DNA from: JBJGXI01 sp045635475
Lineage (GTDB): Bacteria; Bacillota; Bacilli; Bacillales; Amphibacillaceae
Direction: 5' to 3'
NCBI RefSeq assembly: GCF_045635475.1
Contig: NZ_JBJGXI010000027.1
Coordinates: 7,549-71,548 of the forward strand
DNA: 64,000 nt
Shown: positions 43,424 through 51,717 of the stretch, in pieces
Layout of the letters: every line of letters starts with the position of its first letter
Position numbering within the stretch: the stretch's first letter is position 1
Program-made: the position numbers and the translations under genes
The notes under the pieces: model-generated
Databases searched by the model: none
What the model saw: only the letters and a program-made list of their open reading frames with translations
What the model was told of the DNA's origin: nothing

Positions 43424-44507
43424 GTTTCATACCTCCTAGTATTACTTTTAATACTTTATCTGACACGTCGTTGTCGTCATAGCCTATAGGATAAGCCCAA
43501 TTTTTCTCCTGTTGAATCATCACCTGAACACAACTGGCAATTTGATTAGCATCAATTCCAGATAACATATTGCTTCCACATGCGATTGTTTCAGGTCTTT
43601 CCGTTGTCTTACGAATGGTTACAGTAGGAATGTGAAATAAGCAACACTCTTCTTGTACCGTTCCGCTATCAGTTAGCACGCATAAAGCATTTTTCTCTAG
43701 TTTGACAAAATCAAAGAATCCAAATGGCTCATGAAATTCAACTAAAGGATGTACCTTAAGTTTTGCGTTATCCTTGATTTTCGATTTCGTCCGTGGATGC
43801 AAACTGCAAATCATCCTTTTCTGATGAGTGTCTGCAACGAGATTAAATCCTTTTATGATTTCTTCCAGCCGCTCTTCATAATCAACATTCTCTGCTCGAT
43901 GCGCAGTAATGAGTAAATAGTTCCCCTTTTGTAATTTAAGCTGTTTAAGAATATTGCTTTCATTAATAGCAGGCATATAGTGCTGTAACACTTCATTAAT
44001 TGGGTTTCCGGATACAATAATACGGTTTGGTGAAAAACCTTCTCGTATTAAATTCTCTTTACTATTAGGTGTATATGGCAGATTAAGACTTGATACAGTA
44101 TCGATTACACGACGGTTTTTTTCCTCAGGAACTTCTAAATCGAAGCATCGGTTACCAGCCTCCATATGCACTACTGGAATTCCCATTCTTTCTGCTAATA
44201 TGGCACTTAAACCACTATTTGTGTCCCCTAACACAAGCACTTTGTCTGGTTTCTCCTTTAGTATTACCTTTTCTAATTCTTTGTACATAATAGACAATTG
44301 TTCTCCTAAAGTGTGTTGGCTGTTTGCCAAGATATAGTCTGGTTTTCTCACTTTCAGCTCTTTAAAGAACACATCATTTAGTGACTTTGTAAAATTCTGA
44401 CCGGTATGCACAACAATATGCTTATCAGCAAATTGATCTAATTTTTCAATTATTAGGCTCAAGCGGATAATCTCTGGCCGTGTGCCTAATATTGTCATGA
44501 TTTTCAC
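43416..44507 (-). CDS. wecB: UDP-N-acetylglucosamine 2-epimerase (non-hydrolysing)
   Basis: The 363-residue GT-B-fold epimerase has MTILGTRPEIIRLSLIIEKL, HTGQNF, VLVLGDTNSGLSA, HMEAGNRCFDLEVPEEKNRR, TAHRAENVD and LTDSGTVQEECCLFHIPTVT. Such enzymes (WecB, CapG, FnlC) invert C2 of UDP-HexNAc. Being first in an operon with a CapE-type dehydratase fits a CapG/FnlC role. The start is GTG 44507 (KIMTILGTRPE as in relatives); ATG 44498 behind AGGTG is a possible alternative. It heads the eight-gene operon running to galU. Confidence 0.92.
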   Translation of the reverse strand: MKIMTILGTRPEIIRLSLIIEKLDQFADKHIVVHTGQNFTKSLNDVFFKELKVRKPDYILANSQHTLGEQLSIMYKELEKVILKEKPDKVLVLGDTNSGLSAILAERMGIPVVHMEAGNRCFDLEVPEEKNRRVIDTVSSLNLPYTPNSKENLIREGFSPNRIIVSGNPINEVLQHYMPAINESNILKQLKLQKGNYLLITAHRAENVDYEERLEEIIKGFNLVADTHQKRMICSLHPRTKSKIKDNAKLKVHPLVEFHEPFGFFDFVKLEKNALCVLTDSGTVQEECCLFHIPTVTIRKTTERPETIACGSNMLSGIDANQIASCVQVMIQQEKNWAYPIGYDDNDVSDKVLKVILGGMKLV

Positions 44508-44938
44508 CTATTAATCACACCCTCCAAGTCATAGCTTATAGTCCTACTTTTCTTTTTTTTTAATTCCGACCTTAGTTATATCAATATGCTATATTTCTCT
44601 ACTTGCTATAGGCAACACTATTAGAATTGTTGAATAAATAAATTATCCTCAATTGCCTATAACTAAAGGATTTAATCTTGTTTAATGCTTTTGCCCCAAA
44701 CATTTTGTCTATGCTTTTTCTATTATTTTAGGACTATAATCTATTTTCACTTGAGTCGATGCTTCATTGGCTTACATAGCTATATGGGGCTGTGAATTGC
44801 TACAAGTTAAAATTGACTACTTTTTAAATACGCTCCATAAAATGGATGGTGAGTAGGGCTAATATTATGTACAGGCAAAATAAATTTACATAACCATATA
44901 TGAAAAGGAAAAATGTATACTAACTGGAGAGAATTTTT

Positions 44939-46708
44939 ATGAATTTAGAGGCACTATTTCTATGTATAACTCTCGCTTTTATGTTTGTTTGCTTAATAAA
45001 GGAGTGGCTTGCTGTTGAATTCACCCTATTTCTTGTATTAGTTGTGATCATTCTATCTGGGATATTAGAATCATCTGTTGCGCTGATAGGATTCTCAAAT
45101 CCAGGAGTTCACACGGTAGCTCTACTCTTTATTATAAGTTCTGCGGTGTCCAGAAGCGGGATATTGGATACGTTTATACAGAAAGCTTTAGGAGAGGAAA
45201 GAAATATTCGATATTTGCTTGCTCGAATCATGTTACCAATCAGTACAATGTCTGCTTTTATGAGTAATACACCGATTGTAACCATGTTAATTCCAACGCT
45301 TCAAAATTTGGCGAATATCAATCATGTTAAACCATCAAAATTACTCATTCCACTATCTTATGCTGCTATTACCGGGGGAACCATAACACTTGTTGGGACA
45401 TCCACCAATTTAATGATCCAGGGATTCCTAGTTGAGAAAGGCTTAGAAGGTTTTCACTTTTTTGAATTTGCCTATTTCGGTGTGCCAATAACAATCTGTT
45501 GCTTTCTGTATTTTGTAACCATAGGCCACTTCATCTTACCTAGTAGAGATCAATACACAGAAACTTTTCAAAGAGAACAAAAAGATTACATTCACAAATT
45601 TGTTGTTCATAATGACTCTCCCTTAGTTGGTAAAACGGTTAACGAAGCTATGCTCCGTCAACTAGACCAATTATTTCTTGTTCAAATCGTTCGGACGGGG
45701 CATGCCATTATTCCTAATCCAGATGAGGATCAGATTCAAGTTAATGATATTTTAGTGTTCTCCGGTAACCCAGAACAAATCTGTCACTTAGAAAATCAAT
45801 TAGGTCTTAGTCCTTATATTCCAGATGGGAAACATAACAGTGATCATAATTTGACATCACTTTACGAGGTAGGGATATCCACAAATTCACCAATAGTTTC
45901 TAAAAAAATTAAGGAAAGTCATTTTCGTTCTAAATATAATGCGTCTATTATTTCCATTAAACGAAGAGATAAAGTTATTTATTCAGGAATCGGTAGATTT
46001 GTACTAAAGCCGGGAGATATCCTTTTGGTACTTGCAAAAAAAGATTTTGTTAAGTCGTGGGCGGATACAATAGACTTTTACTTCATTTCTCCAGTAAATA
46101 GGAAGAAAACTAGATTAACTTATAAAAAATTTATAATAATCGGAATTATACTTTCCATTGTTATTTGTTCTTCTTTTCAGATTTTATCAATTTTTAAATT
46201 GGTATTACTTGCAACTGTACTATTAATTTTAACGAGGGTAATGACTTTATCAGATGCAATAAAGTCGATTAACTGGGACATCATTATTTTGATGGGATGT
46301 GCAATTGGAATTGGAAAAGCGTTTGAGAAAACAGGGCTAGCAGAAATTGTTGCTAACCTGCTTATTCACTTTCAGCCTGCATTGGGGCTAATGGGTACTA
46401 TTATACTTTTCTATCTGATCACACTGTTTTTCACTGAATTACTTAATAACCTCGCTACATCTGCATTAATGTTCCCAATCGGTTTTTCTATTTCAGAGCA
46501 ACTGCAATTAGACCCTTTGATGTTCGGTATGATTACAGCTATCGCTGCTTCGTGTAGTTTTCTAACTCCGATCGGCTATCAAACTAACTTGCTAGTATAT
46601 GGTCCAGGAGGTTATAAGTTTTCTGATTATTTTAAGGTAGGGCTTCCATTAAGTCTATTATGTATGATTATCACTATAGTAGTTGCTTATTTAAAATGGA
46701 TCAAATAG
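44939..46708 (+). CDS. SLC13-type anion permease with RCK_C domains (putative sulfate transporter)
   Basis: The 589-residue polytopic membrane protein has SLC13/ArsB-like N- and C-terminal membrane halves (SNTPIVTMLIPTLQNLA, GTSTNLMIQGFLVEKGL, NNLATSALMFPIGFSI, GYQTNLLVYGPGGYKFSDYF). They are separated by two TrkA-C/RCK_C modules at about residues 205-385 (GKTVNEAMLRQLDQLFLVQI, KPGDILLVLAKKDF). GGAGAG precedes the ATG. It ends 16 bp before cysC, so the two form an operon, which strongly suggests sulfate uptake for APS/PAPS formation. Confidence 0.88.
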   Translation: MNLEALFLCITLAFMFVCLIKEWLAVEFTLFLVLVVIILSGILESSVALIGFSNPGVHTVALLFIISSAVSRSGILDTFIQKALGEERNIRYLLARIMLPISTMSAFMSNTPIVTMLIPTLQNLANINHVKPSKLLIPLSYAAITGGTITLVGTSTNLMIQGFLVEKGLEGFHFFEFAYFGVPITICCFLYFVTIGHFILPSRDQYTETFQREQKDYIHKFVVHNDSPLVGKTVNEAMLRQLDQLFLVQIVRTGHAIIPNPDEDQIQVNDILVFSGNPEQICHLENQLGLSPYIPDGKHNSDHNLTSLYEVGISTNSPIVSKKIKESHFRSKYNASIISIKRRDKVIYSGIGRFVLKPGDILLVLAKKDFVKSWADTIDFYFISPVNRKKTRLTYKKFIIIGIILSIVICSSFQILSIFKLVLLATVLLILTRVMTLSDAIKSINWDIIILMGCAIGIGKAFEKTGLAEIVANLLIHFQPALGLMGTIILFYLITLFFTELLNNLATSALMFPIGFSISEQLQLDPLMFGMITAIAASCSFLTPIGYQTNLLVYGPGGYKFSDYFKVGLPLSLLCMIITIVVAYLKWIK

Positions 46709-46724
46709 AAAGGAGACTGTTTAA

Positions 46725-47321
46725 ATGGATGAAAAACTCGTTACTTGGCATCAATCCTTGATAGGAAAAGATGATCGCAGGAAGCTGCATGGTCATGGAA
46801 GTGTCATGATCTGGTTTACAGGCTTATCCGGTTCAGGTAAATCAACCATCGCCAACGCTCTACAACAGAAACTATTCGAAAAGGGTATTAACGTCTATTT
46901 ATTAGATGGTGATAATTTACGACATGGTATAAATCAAAACCTCTCTTTTTCACAAGAGGACCGTAAAGAAAATGTGAGAAGAGTGGCTGAGATCGGCAAG
47001 CTATTCGTAGATGCTGGTGTTGTTGTCCTCTCAGCACTTATTTCTCCCTTTGAAGTTGATCGAGCAGACGCCAGAGCTTTGTTCGACGAGATGGAATTTA
47101 TTGAGGTGTATATAAAATGTTCAATAAAAACTTGCGAGAAACGGGATCCAAAAGGACTTTATAAAAAAGCTCACGAAGGAAAAATCAAACAGTTCACTGG
47201 TGTTGATCAAAGCTATGAAACCCCTCGAGTTCCAGAAATAACGATCGACACGGATAACATGTCTATAGAAGAATCAGTGGAGATTCTTTTAACTTACCTT
47301 ATCGATAATGAAATTATTTAA
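46725..47321 (+). CDS. cysC: Adenylyl-sulfate (APS) kinase
   Basis: The 198-residue CysC has the P-loop FTGLSGSGKSTIANAL, LLDGDNLRHGINQNLSFS, the APS-contacting EDRKENVRRVAEIGKLF, and SPFEVDRADAR. It phosphorylates APS to PAPS, the donor used by the two sulfotransferases in the divergent operon. No ATP sulfurylase gene lies in the window, so APS must be supplied from elsewhere. AAAGGAGACTGTTTAA precedes the ATG. The gene ends before a strong terminator at 47398. Confidence 0.95.
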   Translation: MDEKLVTWHQSLIGKDDRRKLHGHGSVMIWFTGLSGSGKSTIANALQQKLFEKGINVYLLDGDNLRHGINQNLSFSQEDRKENVRRVAEIGKLFVDAGVVVLSALISPFEVDRADARALFDEMEFIEVYIKCSIKTCEKRDPKGLYKKAHEGKIKQFTGVDQSYETPRVPEITIDTDNMSIEESVEILLTYLIDNEII

Positions 47322-47397
47322 CGAAAGAGGAGTGAACACTCAGCGTTCACAAATATATGTCCTGTCTTGAATAATCAAATCGCAAATGAATAGTATA

Positions 47398-47446
47398 AAG
47401 CAAAAGAAAGATGCCGATTTCTAAAATCGGCATCTTTCTTTTGCTT
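47398..47446 (+). terminator. Strong terminator after cysC
   Basis: A perfect 23-bp stem (47398-47420 with 47424-47446), including GATGCCGATTT, with a 3-nt loop. Confidence 0.88.
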
Positions 47447-47554
47447 TGTTTTTTAAAAATTCAAATAGACAATTGTACCGATGATGATAGATTGCTCATA
47501 TACCAATGCCTATCATTATCTAAAAAACTATCAAAATTCCACGTTTTCACTACT

Positions 47555-47582
47555 ACATTTATCCCTAAGCAGGCATAGGATA
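47555..47582 (+). promoter_or_regulatory. Sigma-K-like promoter of the second CsxC-like gene
   Basis: AC (47555-47556), 17 nt, CATAGGATA (47574-47582), 31 nt before the start codon. It matches CATANNNTA and is almost identical to the box at 19011. Confidence 0.5.
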
Positions 47583-47613
47583 GATTGAATCATAATTTCC
47601 GAGGAGGAGCATA

Positions 47614-48381
47614 ATGAGCAAAGATAAGAATTGGGTAAGTGTTAATAAGTCAGCTTCCGTTGAGCAATGTGAAGTTACAAATGTTGATCCAGTAACAACT
47701 CCAGCAGGAACCAGAATCCTTCGAGTTCCCGTAACATTAGCTGAAGTAGAAGTAAATTCTAACTTGGTTGCAAATATTCATTTTCCAGATCCTGTTCTTG
47801 AAATTAAGGACATCAAAAAACGTTTAAAATTAGTTCAATGTCGTTTACTAACAAATCCAGCTTCAAATGGTACAGATTTTTCAACAGAACCATTGTCGTT
47901 ATTTCTAAAGGGGTATGTGCGTAAAAATATTCAATATGCATCACCTTGCCCAGATTCAAGTGATTATTCTGTGTCTTCACAAATGAAATCATTTACAGTC
48001 GATATACCATTTCAGTGTGTTACAAGAATTGAAACAGATAACTTTCTTTCACCAGTTCTACTACCTCAGGTGAATACTCGAAGTGAATTTGATTTTTTTA
48101 GAGAGCAAGATTTAGGCAAAGGCTTCCCTGAAAAAGACCATCTTTTGTCTAGCGATCTGTCTCAGTTTCATCAAGAGAGCGCTCAATTCTATAATCAACT
48201 ACCATATTGTGAGCTACTAAATAGCCATATTACCGAATTCGATGAAGCGATTGATCGCAAACCACTTCCTGGTCACAAATCATTTGAAGAAGGTACATTT
48301 CAGGAAATAGTTGAGAAAATGTTCTTAAGATTTACTATAAAAATTCTACAAAATCAACAAATAGAAGTTAACGCTTTATAA
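47614..48381 (+). CDS. CsxC-like spore surface (exosporium/coat) protein
   Basis: The 255-residue paralogue of the 19053 product shares the order of blocks: FPDPVLEIKDIKKRLKL, VQCRLL, LKGYVRKNIQYASPCPDSSD, VDIPFQCVTRIE, SSDLSQFHQESAQFYNQLP and the closing RFTIKILQNQQ. It has no signal peptide, as expected for a mother-cell-made spore protein. GAGGAGGAG lies before the ATG. Its separation from the paralogues by 25 kb of glycan genes supports reading the whole stretch as one spore-surface island. Confidence 0.72.
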   Translation: MSKDKNWVSVNKSASVEQCEVTNVDPVTTPAGTRILRVPVTLAEVEVNSNLVANIHFPDPVLEIKDIKKRLKLVQCRLLTNPASNGTDFSTEPLSLFLKGYVRKNIQYASPCPDSSDYSVSSQMKSFTVDIPFQCVTRIETDNFLSPVLLPQVNTRSEFDFFREQDLGKGFPEKDHLLSSDLSQFHQESAQFYNQLPYCELLNSHITEFDEAIDRKPLPGHKSFEEGTFQEIVEKMFLRFTIKILQNQQIEVNAL

Positions 48382-48390
48382 CTTTATACA

Positions 48391-48653
48391 AGAACAAAAG
48401 CGCAGAGCGCCGGTTAGCGACGTACGGACTGGACTGAACCGTAGGAGATAAAGGAAACATGCCCCTGCATAAGGGGTATGTCGACGTTGGACGACAAGTC
48501 CGCTTTTAGTCGACCTTCCATAAAACCTGAACCGATGTTGACTTATCGTGTCATGAGGTGAGGGAAGTCTCGCTAGTCGCTGGCGCTCGGAGCTGGCCTT
48601 GGCTAATGCTTAATGTTATCCACATTTAGTATATTTTATAATTTCCTATACAA
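48391..48653 (+). repeat. Dispersed repeat family B, copy 2
   Basis: It starts GCGCAGAGCGCCGGTTAGCG, then ACGTACGGACTGGACTG, contains a CATGCCCCTGCATAAGGGG segment, and ends with the 100-bp block TCGTGTCATGAGGTGAGGGA (from 48547) that is nearly identical to copy 1 at 36781. Same orientation. Most of 48382-48846 is this element; no gene seen. Confidence 0.8.
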
Positions 48654-48901
48654 CCAGAAAACTGATATACAATGAAGGCAGTAACATATCATTTCAAGAA
48701 TGATGGCGTTGCCTTCTCTACATAAAGCGCTAACTTCTCTAAAATAGTCCATGTGTTTTCATAATTTAAGAATGCTCTCTTCTTAAAGTTTATGAACCCT
48801 TTACTTAAGCTATCCCAGATAGAGGAAACTAATAGTATGCAAATTATTAGCGACTAGGTAAAAAACTAGTCCATTTATTTGGCATAATATGACTTGTTAT
48901 A

Positions 48902-49264
48902 TTAATAGCATTCGTACTTGAACCACTTAAATTCATTACAGCTATGCTCATGCTTCCAACCATCTCTTTCACAACATCCGCAGTCATATTCATGTCTTTT
49001 CTTCTTATGGCAACCGCAATCATATTCCCAGTCTTTTTCCTTGTGGTAACAGCATTCATGTTCTCGTTCTTTTTTCTTGCAATACCAACACTCATATTCA
49101 AAGTCTTTTTTCTTATGGCAGCTGCATTCATGTTCCTTTTCTTTTTTCTTACAACAACTACTTTTACACTCTACTTTTTTACAACAAATAATAAAACATT
49201 TTTCTTTATGCTCTCTCTTATTACAACCACAATTACTAAAATTATCTAAATTACTATTACCCAC
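48902..49264 (-). CDS. Cysteine-rich repeat protein, probable spore coat/exosporium component
   Basis: The 120-residue protein has some 26 cysteines. It is built from about seven roughly 12-residue repeats of type KKKxxEYECxC (for example KKKDFEYECWYC, KKKEREHECCYH, KEKDWEYDCGCH). The start is GTG 49264 with GAGGGGGTG 7 nt upstream. The overlapping frame from 49131 lacks such a site. A sigma-K-like promoter lies just upstream. The alternating Lys, aromatic and Cys pattern suggests disulfide- or metal-linked lattices, as with cysteine-rich exosporium proteins; it matches no family that I can name. Confidence 0.65.
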   Translation of the reverse strand: MGNSNLDNFSNCGCNKREHKEKCFIICCKKVECKSSCCKKKEKEHECSCHKKKDFEYECWYCKKKEREHECCYHKEKDWEYDCGCHKKKRHEYDCGCCERDGWKHEHSCNEFKWFKYECY

Positions 49265-49290
49265 TTACAGACACCCCCTCTCTTATTAGC

Positions 49291-49318
49291 TATCTTATGT
49301 AGAGGTATATTATTTTGT
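49291..49318 (-). promoter_or_regulatory. Sigma-K-like promoter of the cysteine-rich gene
   Basis: On the minus strand AC (49317-49318), 17 nt, CATAAGATA (49291-49299), 27 nt before the GTG start. Confidence 0.5.
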
Positions 49319-49507
49319 ATAATGAATAATCCTAAGCCTTCCCTATTAATAAGCCTGTTTATCGTTAAATAAGAGAATATGATTCATATAACTAGCTTTT
49401 GTTGTCCTAAATATAATAATTCTTCTCAAACAGAATCTAGTCTCGTTTACTGTGTGAAATTATAGACATTTTCACATAGTAAGATTCCATTTTTTTCAAA
49501 TATATGT

Positions 49508-49565
49508 GTCAATTTCAGACTTACCTTATACAGCTAGCTGAAAAAACAGTAGTATGAAATTGAAT
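49508..49565. repeat. Small inverted-repeat element (AGTCAATTTC family)
   Basis: GTCAATTTCAGACTTAC at the left and GTAGTATGAAATTGAAT at the right, 58 bp. Related to the elements at 27885 and 30876. The rest of 49320-49735 shows no gene. Confidence 0.45.
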
Positions 49566-49737
49566 CATATAAGGATGCTAATGAAAATAAATAGAGGATT
49601 TTTATATAAAGCAGTAGAAATTTCAAAAAATTAGAGCTCTAAATGAGGACAAATTGATGTTGATTGAAAAAAACGATACCGTTCTTTTAATCTTTAAATT
49701 AATTAGTATGTTTGTGGGTAGTTGAGGTGCTAATAAA

Positions 49738-50000
49738 CTTTGCGGCCACAGAGAACCTTATTTCAATAAGCTTACTGATGGCCGCACAATTCTTAAAATG
49801 TCCATTCTGTCAGAAATAAGGTCCGCGGTGGCCGTCAAGAAGTAACTCAAATCGTCCTCCATATGGGATATTCATGAGATCTTCAGCACCGCGGAAAGCA
49901 AAATGTAGGTACGGAGTGGTGTACATCTAAGATCAGCGAGCACCTAATCTTACGTCGGATACTAGATATCTTATGCAATTAGCAACAACAGCCTTATCTT
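49738..50000. repeat. Composite dispersed repeat (family C then family A end)
   Basis: The left half has TGCGGCCACAGAGAACCTTA, GATGGCCGCACAATTCTTA and GCGGTGGCCGTCAAG modules like those at 16590 and 57300. The right half has ACCGCGGAAAGCAAAATGTA and TGTACATCTAAGATC, as at the end of the block at 62405. This copy links the two families. Confidence 0.6.
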
Positions 50001-50124
50001 ATGACGAAGGATCAATTTCAGTTGTAGATTTATAGACTGAAACACGTTGATTTTTAAGAACAATTAGCTAATTTTTTGAACTACTTTCCAATATGCTGCT
50101 CCTTTTCATTTCGCTTATGCACAC

Positions 50125-51699
50125 CTAACTCCGCTCCTGGTAGTCAAAATAAGCGAAATCAGCATGCAGCTTTTGTCCACTTAAATCTTGGTTGCAAATC
50201 CCGACAAACGTACCTGTAAAGCGAATGTAATTTGCGTCATCATCTGACAAATGGGAAATGTCAATTTTCCCACCGATTTCTTTCCACGCTTGACCGTCCA
50301 AAGCATAAAAAAACTGTAGCCATTGCTGATCTATTTGTGCTTTAAGCTTACAAGCGGACTGATTCGGAATAGAAATATCCGTTTCTAATAGTTCATCATA
50401 GGCACCGTGCTTTGATTCTATAATTCCGATACATTTTCCTAACTGTTCATGATGCGATATCCGTAAGTAAACATAGTCATCCGTATCATAGTAAACAATG
50501 AGTCCTGCCATCTGCTGGAAGTCGGTAGGTTCGTATTCTATTTCTGTTTCTATATCTGCTTGGAAACTTTCTAAACGACGGGCAATTAAACTCTGATGGT
50601 GCAACGATGACATGGATTCCCCGCCCTTTAATCGTAAGTATTCTTTGCGCTCCGACCTTGAAATCCAATCTTCCGAAAATGGTCGACGAAGGGAATTCCA
50701 ATATTTTTTCAATTCTTCCCCATTAAAATCATCATAATTAGATACTTGTTCTATCGGATAGCTCTCCAGGTTAGGTGCTATTACTTCTGTTTGCGGATAG
50801 CCCTCTCCCTCCACGCGAATCCAATCATCATCAGTCCAATAACACTTCTGCAAAGCTGTTTCGCGCCCCAATATACATTTATTGTCGACAACAGGCCGTG
50901 CACACAAATGAGCCATATACCATTCACCTTGCTGTGTTTCTACTAAACTACCATGACCGGCCTTTTGCAATTGGTTTGGGTCGTCCTGATTGGAAGTGAG
51001 TATCGGATTGGTCGGGTCCACTTCGTAAGGGCCGAATAAAGATTTAGAGCGGGCGATGGTTACCGCATGTGTATACCAAGTTCCACCTTCTGCTGTTATC
51101 AAATAATAATAACCATTTCGTTTATACAAATGAGGTGCTTCCGTAAAACCTAATTCTGTTCCCTTAAAAATATTACGTATTGGTCCTATCAACTGTTGCC
51201 TTTCTACTGAATACTCTTGTAAGGCAATACCGACAAACGAATTGGTGCCTTTACGAAAATCCCAGATCATGTTTAAAAACCATTTCCTTCCATCGTCATC
51301 ATGGAAAAGTGATGGGTCAAATCCACTGCTGTTAAGAAAAATAGGCTCGGACCATGGGCCATTAATATCGGTAGCTGTAACCATATAATTGTGTGTATCT
51401 TTAAAAGCTCCAATCCGACTTTTAACATCGGTATAAATCAAGTAATAAACACCGTCAGCGTGACTAAGACACGGTGCCCACACACCACCAGAATTAATAT
51501 TTCCAATCATATGTAACTGTGACTCTCGGGTTAATGGATACGTCAGTAACTGCCAATTGACTAAATCCTTTGAATGATAAATTTGTACTCCAGGAAACCA
51601 TTCAAATGTAGATGTTGCAATATAATAGTCATCTCCCACTCTTAAGATCGATGGATCTGGATGATAACCAGGTAGGATCGGATTGATAATTTTCTTCAT
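50125..51699 (-). CDS. GH43 beta-xylosidase
   Basis: The 524-residue glycoside hydrolase family 43 enzyme has a five-bladed propeller with catalytic Asp15 in PGYHPDPSILRVGDDYYI, the pKa-tuning Asp in SSGFDPSLFHDDDGRKW and the acid Glu in GTELGFTEAPHLYKRNGYYY. A C-terminal beta-sandwich (residues about 325-520) follows, as in XynB-type beta-xylosidases. It lacks a signal peptide, so it hydrolyses imported xylo-oligosaccharides in the cytoplasm. ATG 51699 is used (AAAGGGTG upstream) rather than GTG 51708. An ATTTCGCTTAT inverted repeat spans its stop. Confidence 0.93.
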   Translation of the reverse strand: MKKIINPILPGYHPDPSILRVGDDYYIATSTFEWFPGVQIYHSKDLVNWQLLTYPLTRESQLHMIGNINSGGVWAPCLSHADGVYYLIYTDVKSRIGAFKDTHNYMVTATDINGPWSEPIFLNSSGFDPSLFHDDDGRKWFLNMIWDFRKGTNSFVGIALQEYSVERQQLIGPIRNIFKGTELGFTEAPHLYKRNGYYYLITAEGGTWYTHAVTIARSKSLFGPYEVDPTNPILTSNQDDPNQLQKAGHGSLVETQQGEWYMAHLCARPVVDNKCILGRETALQKCYWTDDDWIRVEGEGYPQTEVIAPNLESYPIEQVSNYDDFNGEELKKYWNSLRRPFSEDWISRSERKEYLRLKGGESMSSLHHQSLIARRLESFQADIETEIEYEPTDFQQMAGLIVYYDTDDYVYLRISHHEQLGKCIGIIESKHGAYDELLETDISIPNQSACKLKAQIDQQWLQFFYALDGQAWKEIGGKIDISHLSDDDANYIRFTGTFVGICNQDLSGQKLHADFAYFDYQERS

Positions 51700-51717
51700 T
51701 GATAACACCCTTTCATT

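Noticed and set aside
48847..49131. Frame overlapping the cysteine-rich gene (Met/Asn/Lys-rich product)
   Set aside because: No ribosome site; the competing frame has GTG with GAGGGGGTG, a sigma-K-like promoter and a regular cysteine repeat.
50106..50162. Inverted repeat ATTTCGCTTAT spanning the GH43 stop as a terminator
   Set aside because: The arms are about 35 nt apart, the left arm is inside the coding end and no U run follows; noted only in the gene entry.
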